A stretch of 11,789 nt of DNA from contig UQZS01000053.1 in NCBI GenBank assembly GCA_900545625.1, positions 1 to 11,789 of the forward strand. Reading direction: 5' to 3'. The notes below the pieces were generated by a model that was not told where the DNA came from, did not search any database, and saw only the letters and a list, made by a program, of their open reading frames with translations. A program made the translations under genes and the position numbers. Positions 1 to 5,789 of this stretch are shown piece by piece. How positions within the stretch are numbered: position 1 is the stretch's first letter; the number at the start of each line of letters is the position of its first letter. The stretch is from an uncultured Oscillospiraceae bacterium. GTDB taxonomy: Bacteria; Bacillota; Clostridia; Oscillospirales; Acutalibacteraceae.

Positions 1-553
1 CTGTATAAAAGCGATCATACAGCCGTTCAAGCTTAAATTTGTATTCCTGAAAGAAAGACGGCGGCGCGTCGCCCGTGCCGTCCGATACCGTGCCGTCTGC
101 GCAAAGCGTGTAGAGCGGCTCGTCCACGGCGGTGCGGTAGGACAGCGTGCGCGCGATGCCCATCGCGCCCGTTGCGTCGAGTTTGTCCGCATCAAACAGG
201 ATCTTCGCCTCTATCGTTTCGGGCGGGCGGGAGCTGCGAAAGCGGTGCGTATAAATGCAATCCGCCACGCGTGCACAAAACGTCTCCGAAAACCCGTTTT
301 CCGCCAAAAACGCCCGCGCCTTTTGCGCGCCGACTTCGGCGTGGTCGAGCGCAGGGTTTTGATTTTGCTCGAGCCGCCCGATGTCGTGCAGCAGACAGGC
401 GGCAAGCAGCACGTCGAAGTCTACCGCCTGCTCGTTTTCGGCGATGAAAAGCGCCGTATACAGCACGCGGTACACATGCTCACGGTCGTGCGCACTCTCC
501 AGCATGCAGTCGTTCATGTAGGCTTCGATTTTTTTGTAATCGGCGGTGGTCAT
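1..553 (-). CDS. HD-domain phosphohydrolase (C-terminus cut by window edge)
   Basis: About 184 residues are visible and the C-terminus lies beyond the left edge. The protein shows the HD-superfamily metal-binding pattern: an early His in AHDREHV (about residue 25), the signature HD pair in LLHDIGRLE (about residues 59-65), a later His in YTHRF, and a distal Asp in LFDADKLD. Such proteins are usually cytosolic metal-dependent phosphohydrolases; the spacing resembles the small YedJ-like HD hydrolases, but the substrate cannot be read from sequence. The ATG at 553 is supported by an AGGAGG at 559-564 with a 5-nt spacer. Upstream on the same strand is tRNA-Ala and its terminator. A weak promoter (TATACT-like at 605-610, TTGTCG at 630-635, 19-bp spacer) would overlap that terminator, so expression could come from it or from read-through. 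Family call is confident; function is open. Confidence 0.88.
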   Translation of the reverse strand, partial: MTTADYKKIEAYMNDCMLESAHDREHVYRVLYTALFIAENEQAVDFDVLLAACLLHDIGRLEQNQNPALDHAEVGAQKARAFLAENGFSETFCARVADCIYTHRFRSSRPPETIEAKILFDADKLDATGAMGIARTLSYRTAVDEPLYTLCADGTVSDGTGDAPPSFFQEYKFKLERLYDRFYT

Positions 554-620
554 GGCGGCCTCCTGTGGTGATCTGTTCTCCGGAAATGACGATTTTGAGA
601 ACCGAGTATAATAAATAGTG

Positions 621-664
621 AAAAAGAAACGACAATTCTCTTGCGAAAATTGTCGTTTCTTTTT
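621..664 (-). terminator. Rho-independent terminator of tRNA-Ala
   Basis: A perfect 17-bp inverted repeat (621-637 with 648-664) encloses a 10-nt loop. On the minus strand the stem ends in a T-run, directly behind the tRNA. The first base of its 5' arm is also the last A of the encoded CCA, so tRNA and terminator abut without any trailer. The plus-strand reading also ends in T residues, so it may work both ways. Confidence 0.85.
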
Positions 665-739
665 GGTGGACCCGAAGAGGATCGAACTCTCGACCTTACG
701 GATGCGAACCGTACGCTCTCCCAGCTGAGCTACGGGCCC
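664..739 (-). tRNA. tRNA-Ala (anticodon CGC)
   Basis: This 76-nt cloverleaf reads on the minus strand. The acceptor stem is GGGCCCG/CGGGTCC, with a G3-U70 wobble pair, the main alanine identity element. The D-arm contains GCTC...GAGC. The anticodon stem TACGG/CCGTA holds the loop TTCGCAT, giving anticodon CGC, which reads GCG. The T-arm is GAGAG TTCGATC CTCTT, and CCA is encoded (664-666). A dedicated CGC isoacceptor fits the GC-rich codon use of the neighbouring genes, where GCG is frequent. It has its own promoter and terminator and appears monocistronic. Confidence 0.96.
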
Positions 740-753
740 AAACAGCAATACAG

Positions 754-782
754 ATTATACTCCCGCTTTTGCGAAATGTCAA
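754..782 (-). promoter_or_regulatory. Sigma-A promoter of tRNA-Ala
   Basis: On the minus strand a perfect TTGACA (777-782) and a perfect TATAAT (754-759) are separated by exactly 17 bp. The -10 ends 14 bp before the tRNA 5' end at 739, giving a very short leader. Directly upstream (783-816) is an A-tract-rich stretch on this strand, like the UP elements of stable-RNA promoters. Confidence 0.9.
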
Positions 783-816
783 CCGTAATTTTTATCTTTT
801 TCCCTTTTTCTTTTTT
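783..816 (-). promoter_or_regulatory. A-rich UP-like element upstream of the tRNA promoter
   Basis: On the minus strand this tract consists of several A-runs of 5-6 bases separated by one to three other bases, immediately upstream of the -35 of tRNA-Ala. In established stable-RNA promoters such A/T tracts contact the RNA polymerase alpha C-terminal domain. Composition and position are seen directly; the role is inferred. Confidence 0.55.
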
Positions 817-829
817 ACAGCCGGCTGTA
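816..829. other. Perfect 14-bp palindrome between divergent promoters
   Basis: TACAGCCGGCTGTA is a perfect 14-bp palindrome lying upstream of both the tRNA-Ala promoter (-35 at 777-782) and the glyS promoter (-35 at 901-906). It could be a dimeric regulator's operator or a small cruciform. No T-run follows that would make it a terminator. The rest of the 740-900 spacer shows no ORF with a ribosome binding site. Confidence 0.4.
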
Positions 830-900
830 TAAGGCGATCCGAGCAGTGCATTGTGCCAATCGACAGAATCCGAAAACTTGTCAAAATGTTGGGATTTTCC

Positions 901-929
901 TTGACAGGGTATTTTTTATGGGATAGAAT
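901..929 (+). promoter_or_regulatory. Sigma-A promoter of glyS
   Basis: A perfect TTGACA (901-906) and TAGAAT (924-929, one mismatch to TATAAT) have a 17-bp spacer. Transcription would start near 936, leaving a leader of only about 40 nt. That is too short for the T-box riboswitch that controls many Firmicute glycyl-tRNA synthetases. Confidence 0.88.
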
Positions 930-942
930 TATCTTTCAGAAA

Positions 943-969
943 CCTTTCGTCCGAAAGGGATAAAGGACG
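943..969 (+). promoter_or_regulatory. Two alternative hairpins in the glyS leader
   Basis: CCTTTC (943-948) can pair with GAAAGG (953-958) around a 4-nt loop, leaving the ribosome binding site AAAGGA (962-967) free. Alternatively CGTCC (948-952) can pair with GGACG (965-969), hiding the GGA of that site. The two pairings exclude each other. The first looks more stable. Pairing is seen in the sequence; a regulatory role is inferred only. Confidence 0.3.
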
Positions 970-975
970 GTTTTT

Positions 976-2358
976 ATGCTGAGCAACACCGAAAAAACCA
1001 TGGAAAAAATCGTAGCGCTGTGCAAAAACAGGGGCTTCATCTTCGCGGGCAGTGAAATTTACGGCGGCCTTGCGAACACCTGGGATTACGGCCCTTTGGG
1101 CGCGCGCATGAAAAATAACGTCAAGGACACATGGCGCAAGCGCTTTATTCAAGAGCGCAAAAACAGCTATGAGGTGGACGCGGACATTCTTATGCACCCG
1201 CGCGTTTGGGAGGCAAGCGGCCACGTCGCGAGCTTTTCCGACCCGCTTTTGGACTGCAAGGAATGCAAAATGCGCCACCGTGCGGACAATCTGATCGACG
1301 ACTTTGACCCGAATGCGCACGCGGACGGTATGACCAAAGAGGAGATGTTCGAGTTCATCAAGGCGCACTCCATCCCCTGCCCGCACTGCGGCAAACACAA
1401 CTTCACGCCCATTCGGGAATTCAACCTGATGTTCCAGACCTTCCGCGGTGTGACGAATGATGCAAAAAGCATCATCTACCTGCGTCCTGAAAACGCGCAG
1501 GGCGAATATGTGAACTATCTGAACGTCCAGCGCAGCATGCGTGCAAAACTCCCGTTTTCCATCGGGCAGATCGGCAAGGCGTTCCGCAACGAGATCACGC
1601 CCGGCAACTTTACGTTCCGCACCATTGAATTTGAGCAGATGGAATTCCAGACCTTCTGCAAAGAGGGCTCGGACGCCGAGCTGTACGAATATTTCAAAGC
1701 CTACGGCCGGAAATATTTTGAGGATCTCGGTATTGCGCCGGAGCACCTGCGCTTCCACGACCACGAAAAGCTTGCGCACTATGCGAAAGCCGCGTGCGAC
1801 ATCGAATTCCTGTTCCCGTTCGGCTGGGGCGAGATCAACGGCACGCACAACCGCACAGACTTCGACTTGAAGCGCCACCAGGAATACAGCGGGCAGAAGA
1901 TGGAATATCTCGACCCCGAGACGAACGAGCGCTTCATCCCCTACATCATCGAGTCCACCTACGGTCTGGACCGCACGGTGCTGGCACTTCTGTGCGAAGC
2001 GTATGACGAAGAAGTGCTTGACGCCGAAAAGAACGACACGCGCGTGGTGCTGCACTTGAATCCCGTTGTCGCGCCGTACAAGGCGGCGGTGCTGCCGCTT
2101 TCCAAGAAGCTTTCCGCCGAAGCAATGCCTGTTTACGAACGCCTGCAAAAGGAATTCATGGTCGATTTCGACGAGACGGGTTCCATCGGCAAGCGTTACC
2201 GCCGGCAGGATGAGATCGGCACGCCGCTTTGCATCACCTATGACTTTGAAAGCGGCGAGGATAACAGCGTAACAGTGCGCGACCGCGATACGATGGAGCA
2301 GGTGCGCATCCCGATCGATTCCCTTGCGACGTACGTGGGCGAAAAGCTGCACTTTTAA
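976..2358 (+). CDS. glyS: Glycyl-tRNA synthetase, single-chain dimeric type
   Basis: Class II synthetase that charges tRNA-Gly with glycine in the cytosol, using ATP. At 460 residues it matches the usual alpha2-type enzyme (also named glyQS), not the alpha2beta2 type. The N-terminal catalytic part carries the family pattern SGHVASFSDPLLDCKEC (residues 81-97). Cys94/97 and Cys135/138 (CPHCG) form a possible zinc-site pair set. Motif 2 lies around residues 203-225 (FRNEITPG then RTIEFEQMEFQ), and motif 3 at 326-339 (ESTYGLDRTVLALL). The anticodon-binding domain spans about 355-450, with GSIGKRYRRQDEIGTP. The ATG at 976 has AAAGGA at 962-967; an internal ATG at 1000 lacks a good site. A strong promoter lies just upstream, and the lipid kinase gene follows closely on the same strand. 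Confidence 0.97.
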   Translation: MLSNTEKTMEKIVALCKNRGFIFAGSEIYGGLANTWDYGPLGARMKNNVKDTWRKRFIQERKNSYEVDADILMHPRVWEASGHVASFSDPLLDCKECKMRHRADNLIDDFDPNAHADGMTKEEMFEFIKAHSIPCPHCGKHNFTPIREFNLMFQTFRGVTNDAKSIIYLRPENAQGEYVNYLNVQRSMRAKLPFSIGQIGKAFRNEITPGNFTFRTIEFEQMEFQTFCKEGSDAELYEYFKAYGRKYFEDLGIAPEHLRFHDHEKLAHYAKAACDIEFLFPFGWGEINGTHNRTDFDLKRHQEYSGQKMEYLDPETNERFIPYIIESTYGLDRTVLALLCEAYDEEVLDAEKNDTRVVLHLNPVVAPYKAAVLPLSKKLSAEAMPVYERLQKEFMVDFDETGSIGKRYRRQDEIGTPLCITYDFESGEDNSVTVRDRDTMEQVRIPIDSLATYVGEKLHF

Positions 2359-2381
2359 CTGAGGGCTTTGAGGTGACGGAG

Positions 2382-3350
2382 ATGGCGGAAGAAAACAAGC
2401 AAAAAATGCTTCTGGTGGTCAACCCCGTTTCGGGGAAGAAGCTTGCCAAGCAATACATGATGCGAATCATCAACCGCTTTGACCAGGCGGGGTACAGCGT
2501 GACCGCCTGCTGCACACAAATCAACAAAAACGCTTACGAGATCGTGCGCACCCGCGGGCGGGAATTTGACATTGTGGTCTGCTGCGGCGGCGACGGTACG
2601 CTCAAAGAGACGATCTGCGGCATTATGAGCCTTGGGACGGATATCCCCGTCGGGTATCTGCCGATGGGTTCGACCAACGACTTTGCGCACTCTTTGGAGA
2701 TCCCGACCGACGTATTCGCGGCGGTGGAGGCGATCATCAACGGCGAACCGAAGCCCATGGACATCGGGAAGTTCGGCGATGAATTCTTCATTTATGTCGC
2801 GGCGTTCGGCAACTTCACGGCGATCTCGTATTCCGCGAATCAAAAGGCAAAAAATATCCTCGGCAAAAACGCCTACTATTTGCAGGCGGTACATGATTTC
2901 TTCCACATGAAGCCGTACCACGCGCGCGTGGAAGCGGACGGGGAATTCTTCGAGGGCGACTATTTTTACGGCGCGGCGTCCAACTCCTACGGTGTCGGCG
3001 GCATGCCGGTGCTGCACAATATGGGCGTGGAATTTGACGACGGGCTGCATGAGCTGGTGCTCGTGCAGATGTTCAAAAACCCCGCCGAGATCCTGTCACT
3101 TGCCAATTCCATGGCCAGCAAGACCGTGGCAGACAACAAGCTGGTAACCATCCGCCACTGCAAGCACATTAAATTCATGTTTGACACGCCTACGCCGTTC
3201 ACGCTCGACGGCGAGTTCGGCGGCGAGCAGACCGAGGTGGAAGCGACTACCTTAAAGCATGCGGTGCGTATCATGGTGCAAAAGCCCGAGTGGGTGTCGC
3301 TCGACGAAAAAGAGTCCTCCGACTTTGTGCATATGCAGCCAGCGGAATAA
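2382..3350 (+). CDS. Diacylglycerol kinase-family lipid kinase (DagK/YegS-like)
   Basis: Predicted cytosolic or membrane-associated kinase that phosphorylates a lipid alcohol, most likely diacylglycerol to phosphatidic acid for phospholipid recycling. Counting from the ATG at 2382 (322 aa, slightly longer than the usual 290-310), the N-terminal domain shows NPVSG (residues 14-18), the catalytic GGDGT signature (69-73) and GSTND (96-100, where many members have GTGND). The C-terminal beta-sandwich domain contains the typical LDGE near the end. Start choice: ATG 2382 has AGGTGA at 2371-2376 with a 5-nt spacer; GTG 2373 with GAGGG at 2361-2365 is an alternative adding three residues. It begins 23 bp after glyS and shares its transcript, ending at the terminator at 3381-3420. 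Members of this family also include sphingosine-kinase-like enzymes, so the exact substrate is uncertain. Confidence 0.93.
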   Translation: MAEENKQKMLLVVNPVSGKKLAKQYMMRIINRFDQAGYSVTACCTQINKNAYEIVRTRGREFDIVVCCGGDGTLKETICGIMSLGTDIPVGYLPMGSTNDFAHSLEIPTDVFAAVEAIINGEPKPMDIGKFGDEFFIYVAAFGNFTAISYSANQKAKNILGKNAYYLQAVHDFFHMKPYHARVEADGEFFEGDYFYGAASNSYGVGGMPVLHNMGVEFDDGLHELVLVQMFKNPAEILSLANSMASKTVADNKLVTIRHCKHIKFMFDTPTPFTLDGEFGGEQTEVEATTLKHAVRIMVQKPEWVSLDEKESSDFVHMQPAE

Positions 3351-3380
3351 ATCTTACATAATAACAACATATTCAATAAA

Positions 3381-3420
3381 CAAACCGTCCCGCCGAAGTA
3401 CGGCGGGGCGGTTTGTTTTT
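3381..3420 (+). terminator. Terminator of the glyS-lipid kinase operon
   Basis: A 15-bp stem (3381-3395 with 3401-3415, one G-U pair) with an AAGTA loop is followed by five T residues. It lies 30 bp after the kinase stop. Read on the minus strand it is followed by TTTATT, so it could also stop transcripts from the convergent membrane-protein operon. Confidence 0.92.
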
Positions 3421-3428
3421 AGCTTCTC

Positions 3429-3457
3429 TTGTGTTCCGGCAGTGCTTCTGATAAAAT
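3429..3457 (+). promoter_or_regulatory. Weak candidate promoter for a short transcript
   Basis: TTGTGT (3429-3434) and TAAAAT (3452-3457) are 17 bp apart. The -35 matches consensus at only three positions. It begins 8 bp after one terminator and lies about 70 bp before another hairpin with T-runs, so a roughly 100-nt untranslated RNA would fit between them. Low confidence; no ORF with a ribosome binding site is seen in 3421-3570. Confidence 0.22.
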
Positions 3458-3524
3458 ACAAGATCGAGTTCTTTTACAAGCAGAAAGCATATAACGCCGA
3501 TCACACGCCGAACACCGGACATAG

Positions 3525-3565
3525 CGAACAGCGGCGTCTTCCTATAAGGCGCCGCTGTTCGTTTT
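3525..3565 (+). terminator. Second hairpin terminator in the convergent intergenic region
   Basis: A perfect 12-bp stem CGAACAGCGGCG/CGCCGCTGTTCG (3525-3536, 3550-3561) with a 13-nt loop is followed by TTTTAATTTT on the plus strand. The minus-strand side has no T-run. It therefore ends plus-strand transcription, either as a back-up for the operon upstream or as the end of a short RNA starting near 3464. Confidence 0.7.
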
Positions 3566-3574
3566 AATTTTCTG

Positions 3575-5101
3575 TTATACGGTCAGCTGCAAAATGTACC
3601 GCCGTTCGTTTTCAAAAATCAACAGCGTGCCGACGAGGATCGTCGCAAACAGCAGGACGGAAAGGACCGCATACACCGCGAACCGTTTGCCGCGCGAAAG
3701 GGACGCGGCGCGCGTATCGAGGTCGAGCCAAAGCGCGGTGGAAAACACAGCGGCGACGGCGGTGATGTCCGCCAAATACCGAATACAGACCCCCGCAAAG
3801 CAGATGTCCACAAAGGCGAGCAGGAAGCAGCAGAACGCCGCGAGTATAAAGGTGAACAGCTTTACATTGTCCTTTTTCCCACCGCGTCTGCGCGCGATCG
3901 GTGACAGGAGGATCCCGCTTAGCGACGGCATAGCGAACGCGCCCATCATCCAGGTGGTATACAGGTATCCCCCGTAGCTTTGGATCGGCTCATACGTCAG
4001 CACCAAATACGGGAAATCCCTTTGCACAGCGGGCATTTGCAGGAAGTAGCAGTAGATCGACGGCAGCAGCAGTGAAAGGGAAACCGAATAGGTGGACACA
4101 TCGGCGACGGTCAGCTGATACCGTGCACCGAATTCGAACACCGAGCCGAAACGGATATAATTGTACCACATCACGAATGCCGCACCGAGCAGGGTCGGAA
4201 GGATAAAGCTCAACAGCTTTACAGCGCGTCGTGACGGGCGGACGGTCTTTTCGGTCAGCATGGAGAGGAACACCGGCACGCTCACCAAAGCAAACAGCAA
4301 AAGATTCGGGCGCGACAGGGCGGTCAGCACCAAAAATACCGCCGCAAGGAACAGGCATATAGCGCGTCGGGGCGTTTTCCCGTTTTTCCCGCAGCCGAGA
4401 ACCGCGAACAGCAGGAATAACACAAGGTTTGTCATCCCGCTTTGCACGGCGATGTAATACATATCCGCAGAAGCCTGCACCATAAACATCAGGCTGCCGA
4501 ACGACACGGCAAAGATGCCGAGGCAAAGAAGCGAAAGCGTCGCGTTCGGCACGAACCGCCGAACAAGGGTAATAAGCAGTGCGGCTGCCGCGAAAATCCC
4601 GACCATGCACAGGATGAAGCAGACCGTTTGCGCGGCGGGCAGCGTGCCTGTGATAAAATACCACGGAAAATAGATCGTGAGGATCGGCGCAATGCCGAAA
4701 TAGGAATAATACTGCCCGTCATACAGCACGCGGTCCCACGGGTACCACGCGCCCGTTTCGGTGCGCGCGTCCCAAATATACGGGTTCTCGAGAGACAGTA
4801 TCCGTTCGTCGGGGGCGAAGTCCAGCGCGATCTGCCCTTTTAGGAAAGCGTCAAACTGCTGCTCATAGGCGTTTTGATTTTCCAAAAGCCCCTCGAACGG
4901 ATAGGCGATGTTCTCATGCGGCAGAACGCAGAAAACGGCAATGCACGGCGCAAGGCAGCACAGCGCACAGCCGATCACCAGCAGGTTGTGCGCCCTTTTT
5001 TTCGGGTCGTACGGCGTTTCGTACCACCGAAAGCGATAGGAAGCCGCCAAAAACAGCAGCGCCGCAGCGGCAAGCAGAAGCGGGAAATATTCCATCGCCA
5101 T
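3575..5101 (-). CDS. Polytopic membrane protein, GT-C glycosyltransferase-like
   Basis: A 508-residue integral membrane protein with about 10-12 hydrophobic segments spread along its length. TM1 (about residues 4-21) and TM2 (about 42-61) are followed by a roughly 75-residue polar, aromatic-rich loop containing NPYIWDART, WYPWDRVLYDGQYYSYFG and several acidic residues. The remaining helices follow and the tail is short and polar. A large external loop after the first helices, with acidic residues, is typical of GT-C lipid-linked sugar transferases (PMT/ArnT-like), but no diagnostic catalytic motif is certain, so this is a fold-level guess. Its ATG (5101-5099) shares a base with the TGA of the nitroreductase gene (TGATG), so the two are translationally coupled. 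A TTG one codon earlier and an ATG at 5095 are less likely starts. It ends 10 bp beyond the plus-strand terminator hairpin at 3525-3565. Confidence 0.85.
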   Translation of the reverse strand: MAMEYFPLLLAAAALLFLAASYRFRWYETPYDPKKRAHNLLVIGCALCCLAPCIAVFCVLPHENIAYPFEGLLENQNAYEQQFDAFLKGQIALDFAPDERILSLENPYIWDARTETGAWYPWDRVLYDGQYYSYFGIAPILTIYFPWYFITGTLPAAQTVCFILCMVGIFAAAALLITLVRRFVPNATLSLLCLGIFAVSFGSLMFMVQASADMYYIAVQSGMTNLVLFLLFAVLGCGKNGKTPRRAICLFLAAVFLVLTALSRPNLLLFALVSVPVFLSMLTEKTVRPSRRAVKLLSFILPTLLGAAFVMWYNYIRFGSVFEFGARYQLTVADVSTYSVSLSLLLPSIYCYFLQMPAVQRDFPYLVLTYEPIQSYGGYLYTTWMMGAFAMPSLSGILLSPIARRRGGKKDNVKLFTFILAAFCCFLLAFVDICFAGVCIRYLADITAVAAVFSTALWLDLDTRAASLSRGKRFAVYAVLSVLLFATILVGTLLIFENERRYILQLTV

Positions 5102-5637
5102 CAATCCCGAAATTCCGCGATTTCAGAGAGCGGCTTGCGTGTTTTTTCACGGATCTTCGCGCCCGCTTCAGCATAGCCTGTGGCGATCACCAGCCGGATC
5201 CGCCGTTCGGGAGACACGCCCAGCGCCGTTTGCAGCGCCGCTTCGTCGATCCAGCCGAGCACACAGGTAGAAAGCCCCAAGTCTGTCGCGGCAAGGCAGT
5301 AGTGCGCCGCCGCGATGCCGAGGTCGATCTGCGCAAACGCCTGGCTGCCGAATTTTTCCGCCACAGCGGGCTTTAACACGGCGGGTTCTTCTACGAGCAC
5401 CGCGAACGCGGGGCAGGTTTCGGCAAAGGGATTGCTGCCGTCCACCTGCACGCCCGCGCGCACCGCTTTGGCGGTCTCACCCGTTGCAAAGATGATGTGC
5501 CACGGCTGCGAATTGCACGCAGAGGGGGAAAGTCTGACCGCTTCGGCGAGCTGCTCTAAGGTTTCACACTCGACTTCGCGCGGCGAGAACCGGCGGCAGC
5601 TTTGCCGGCGGCGTTCTAAATCGAAAAAGGATCCCAT
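5101..5637 (-). CDS. Nitroreductase-family FMN oxidoreductase
   Basis: A 178-residue protein of the nitroreductase superfamily, which uses FMN and NAD(P)H to reduce nitro compounds, quinones or flavins in the cytosol. Visible family marks are the N-terminal RRQSCRRFS (FMN-phosphate-contacting Arg region, residues 10-18), SPSACNSQPWHIIF (37-50), the central helix GSQAFAQIDLGIAAAH, and the GLSTCVLGWID stretch near the second FMN-contact region. It is at the short end for the family, like the compact clostridial members. ATG 5637 is supported by AAGGAG at 5646-5651 with an 8-nt spacer. It is the first gene of a two-gene operon with the membrane protein and diverges from pncB. The natural substrate is not evident. 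Confidence 0.92.
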   Translation of the reverse strand: MGSFFDLERRRQSCRRFSPREVECETLEQLAEAVRLSPSACNSQPWHIIFATGETAKAVRAGVQVDGSNPFAETCPAFAVLVEEPAVLKPAVAEKFGSQAFAQIDLGIAAAHYCLAATDLGLSTCVLGWIDEAALQTALGVSPERRIRLVIATGYAEAGAKIREKTRKPLSEIAEFRD

Positions 5638-5669
5638 AACACAAGCTCCTTACACAAATTTCTTTTATT

Positions 5670-5698
5670 ATTATACCGAGTCACTCTGTGAATTGCAA
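5670..5698 (-). promoter_or_regulatory. Promoter of the nitroreductase-membrane protein operon
   Basis: On the minus strand TTGCAA (5693-5698) and a perfect TATAAT (5670-5675) have a 17-bp spacer, giving a leader of about 25-30 nt to the AAGGAG site. The -35 matches four of six consensus positions. Confidence 0.75.
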
Positions 5699-5733
5699 CG
5701 CCCCTTTTCGGCGCGCACACGACGGATTTCGCA

Positions 5734-5762
5734 TTGCGCAAAGACAGAAAGTGTGCTACAAT
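5734..5762 (+). promoter_or_regulatory. Promoter of pncB-ppa-capA
   Basis: TTGCGC (5734-5739) and TACAAT (5757-5762) have a 17-bp spacer. The start of transcription would fall near 5769, about 20 nt before the pncB ATG. The weak -35, back to back with the divergent nitroreductase promoter, leaves room for an activator or a shared operator. Confidence 0.65.
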
Positions 5763-5789
5763 GAAGCAGACAAACAAGGAGGTGCGCGC

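Noticed and set aside
879..906. Inverted TGTCAA/TTGACA pair as an operator
   Set aside because: The right half is simply the glyS -35 box, and the left half has no matching -10 on the other strand; probably chance.
830..975. T-box riboswitch for glyS
   Set aside because: The likely transcript leader is only about 40 nt, and no specifier stem or T-box sequence is seen.
916..2352. Long open frame antisense to glyS
   Set aside because: It mirrors the codon structure of a clearly real synthetase gene, has Arg/Val/His-rich shadow composition, and lacks a ribosome site or family motif.
5101..5104. TTG start one codon before the membrane-protein ATG
   Set aside because: The ATG sits in a standard TGATG coupling with the upstream stop; the TTG gains nothing.
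5688..5789. N-terminal extension of pncB to an upstream start
   Set aside because: It would begin upstream of the promoter and has no ribosome site, whereas ATG 5790 has AAGGAGG at ideal distance and matches the family N-terminus.
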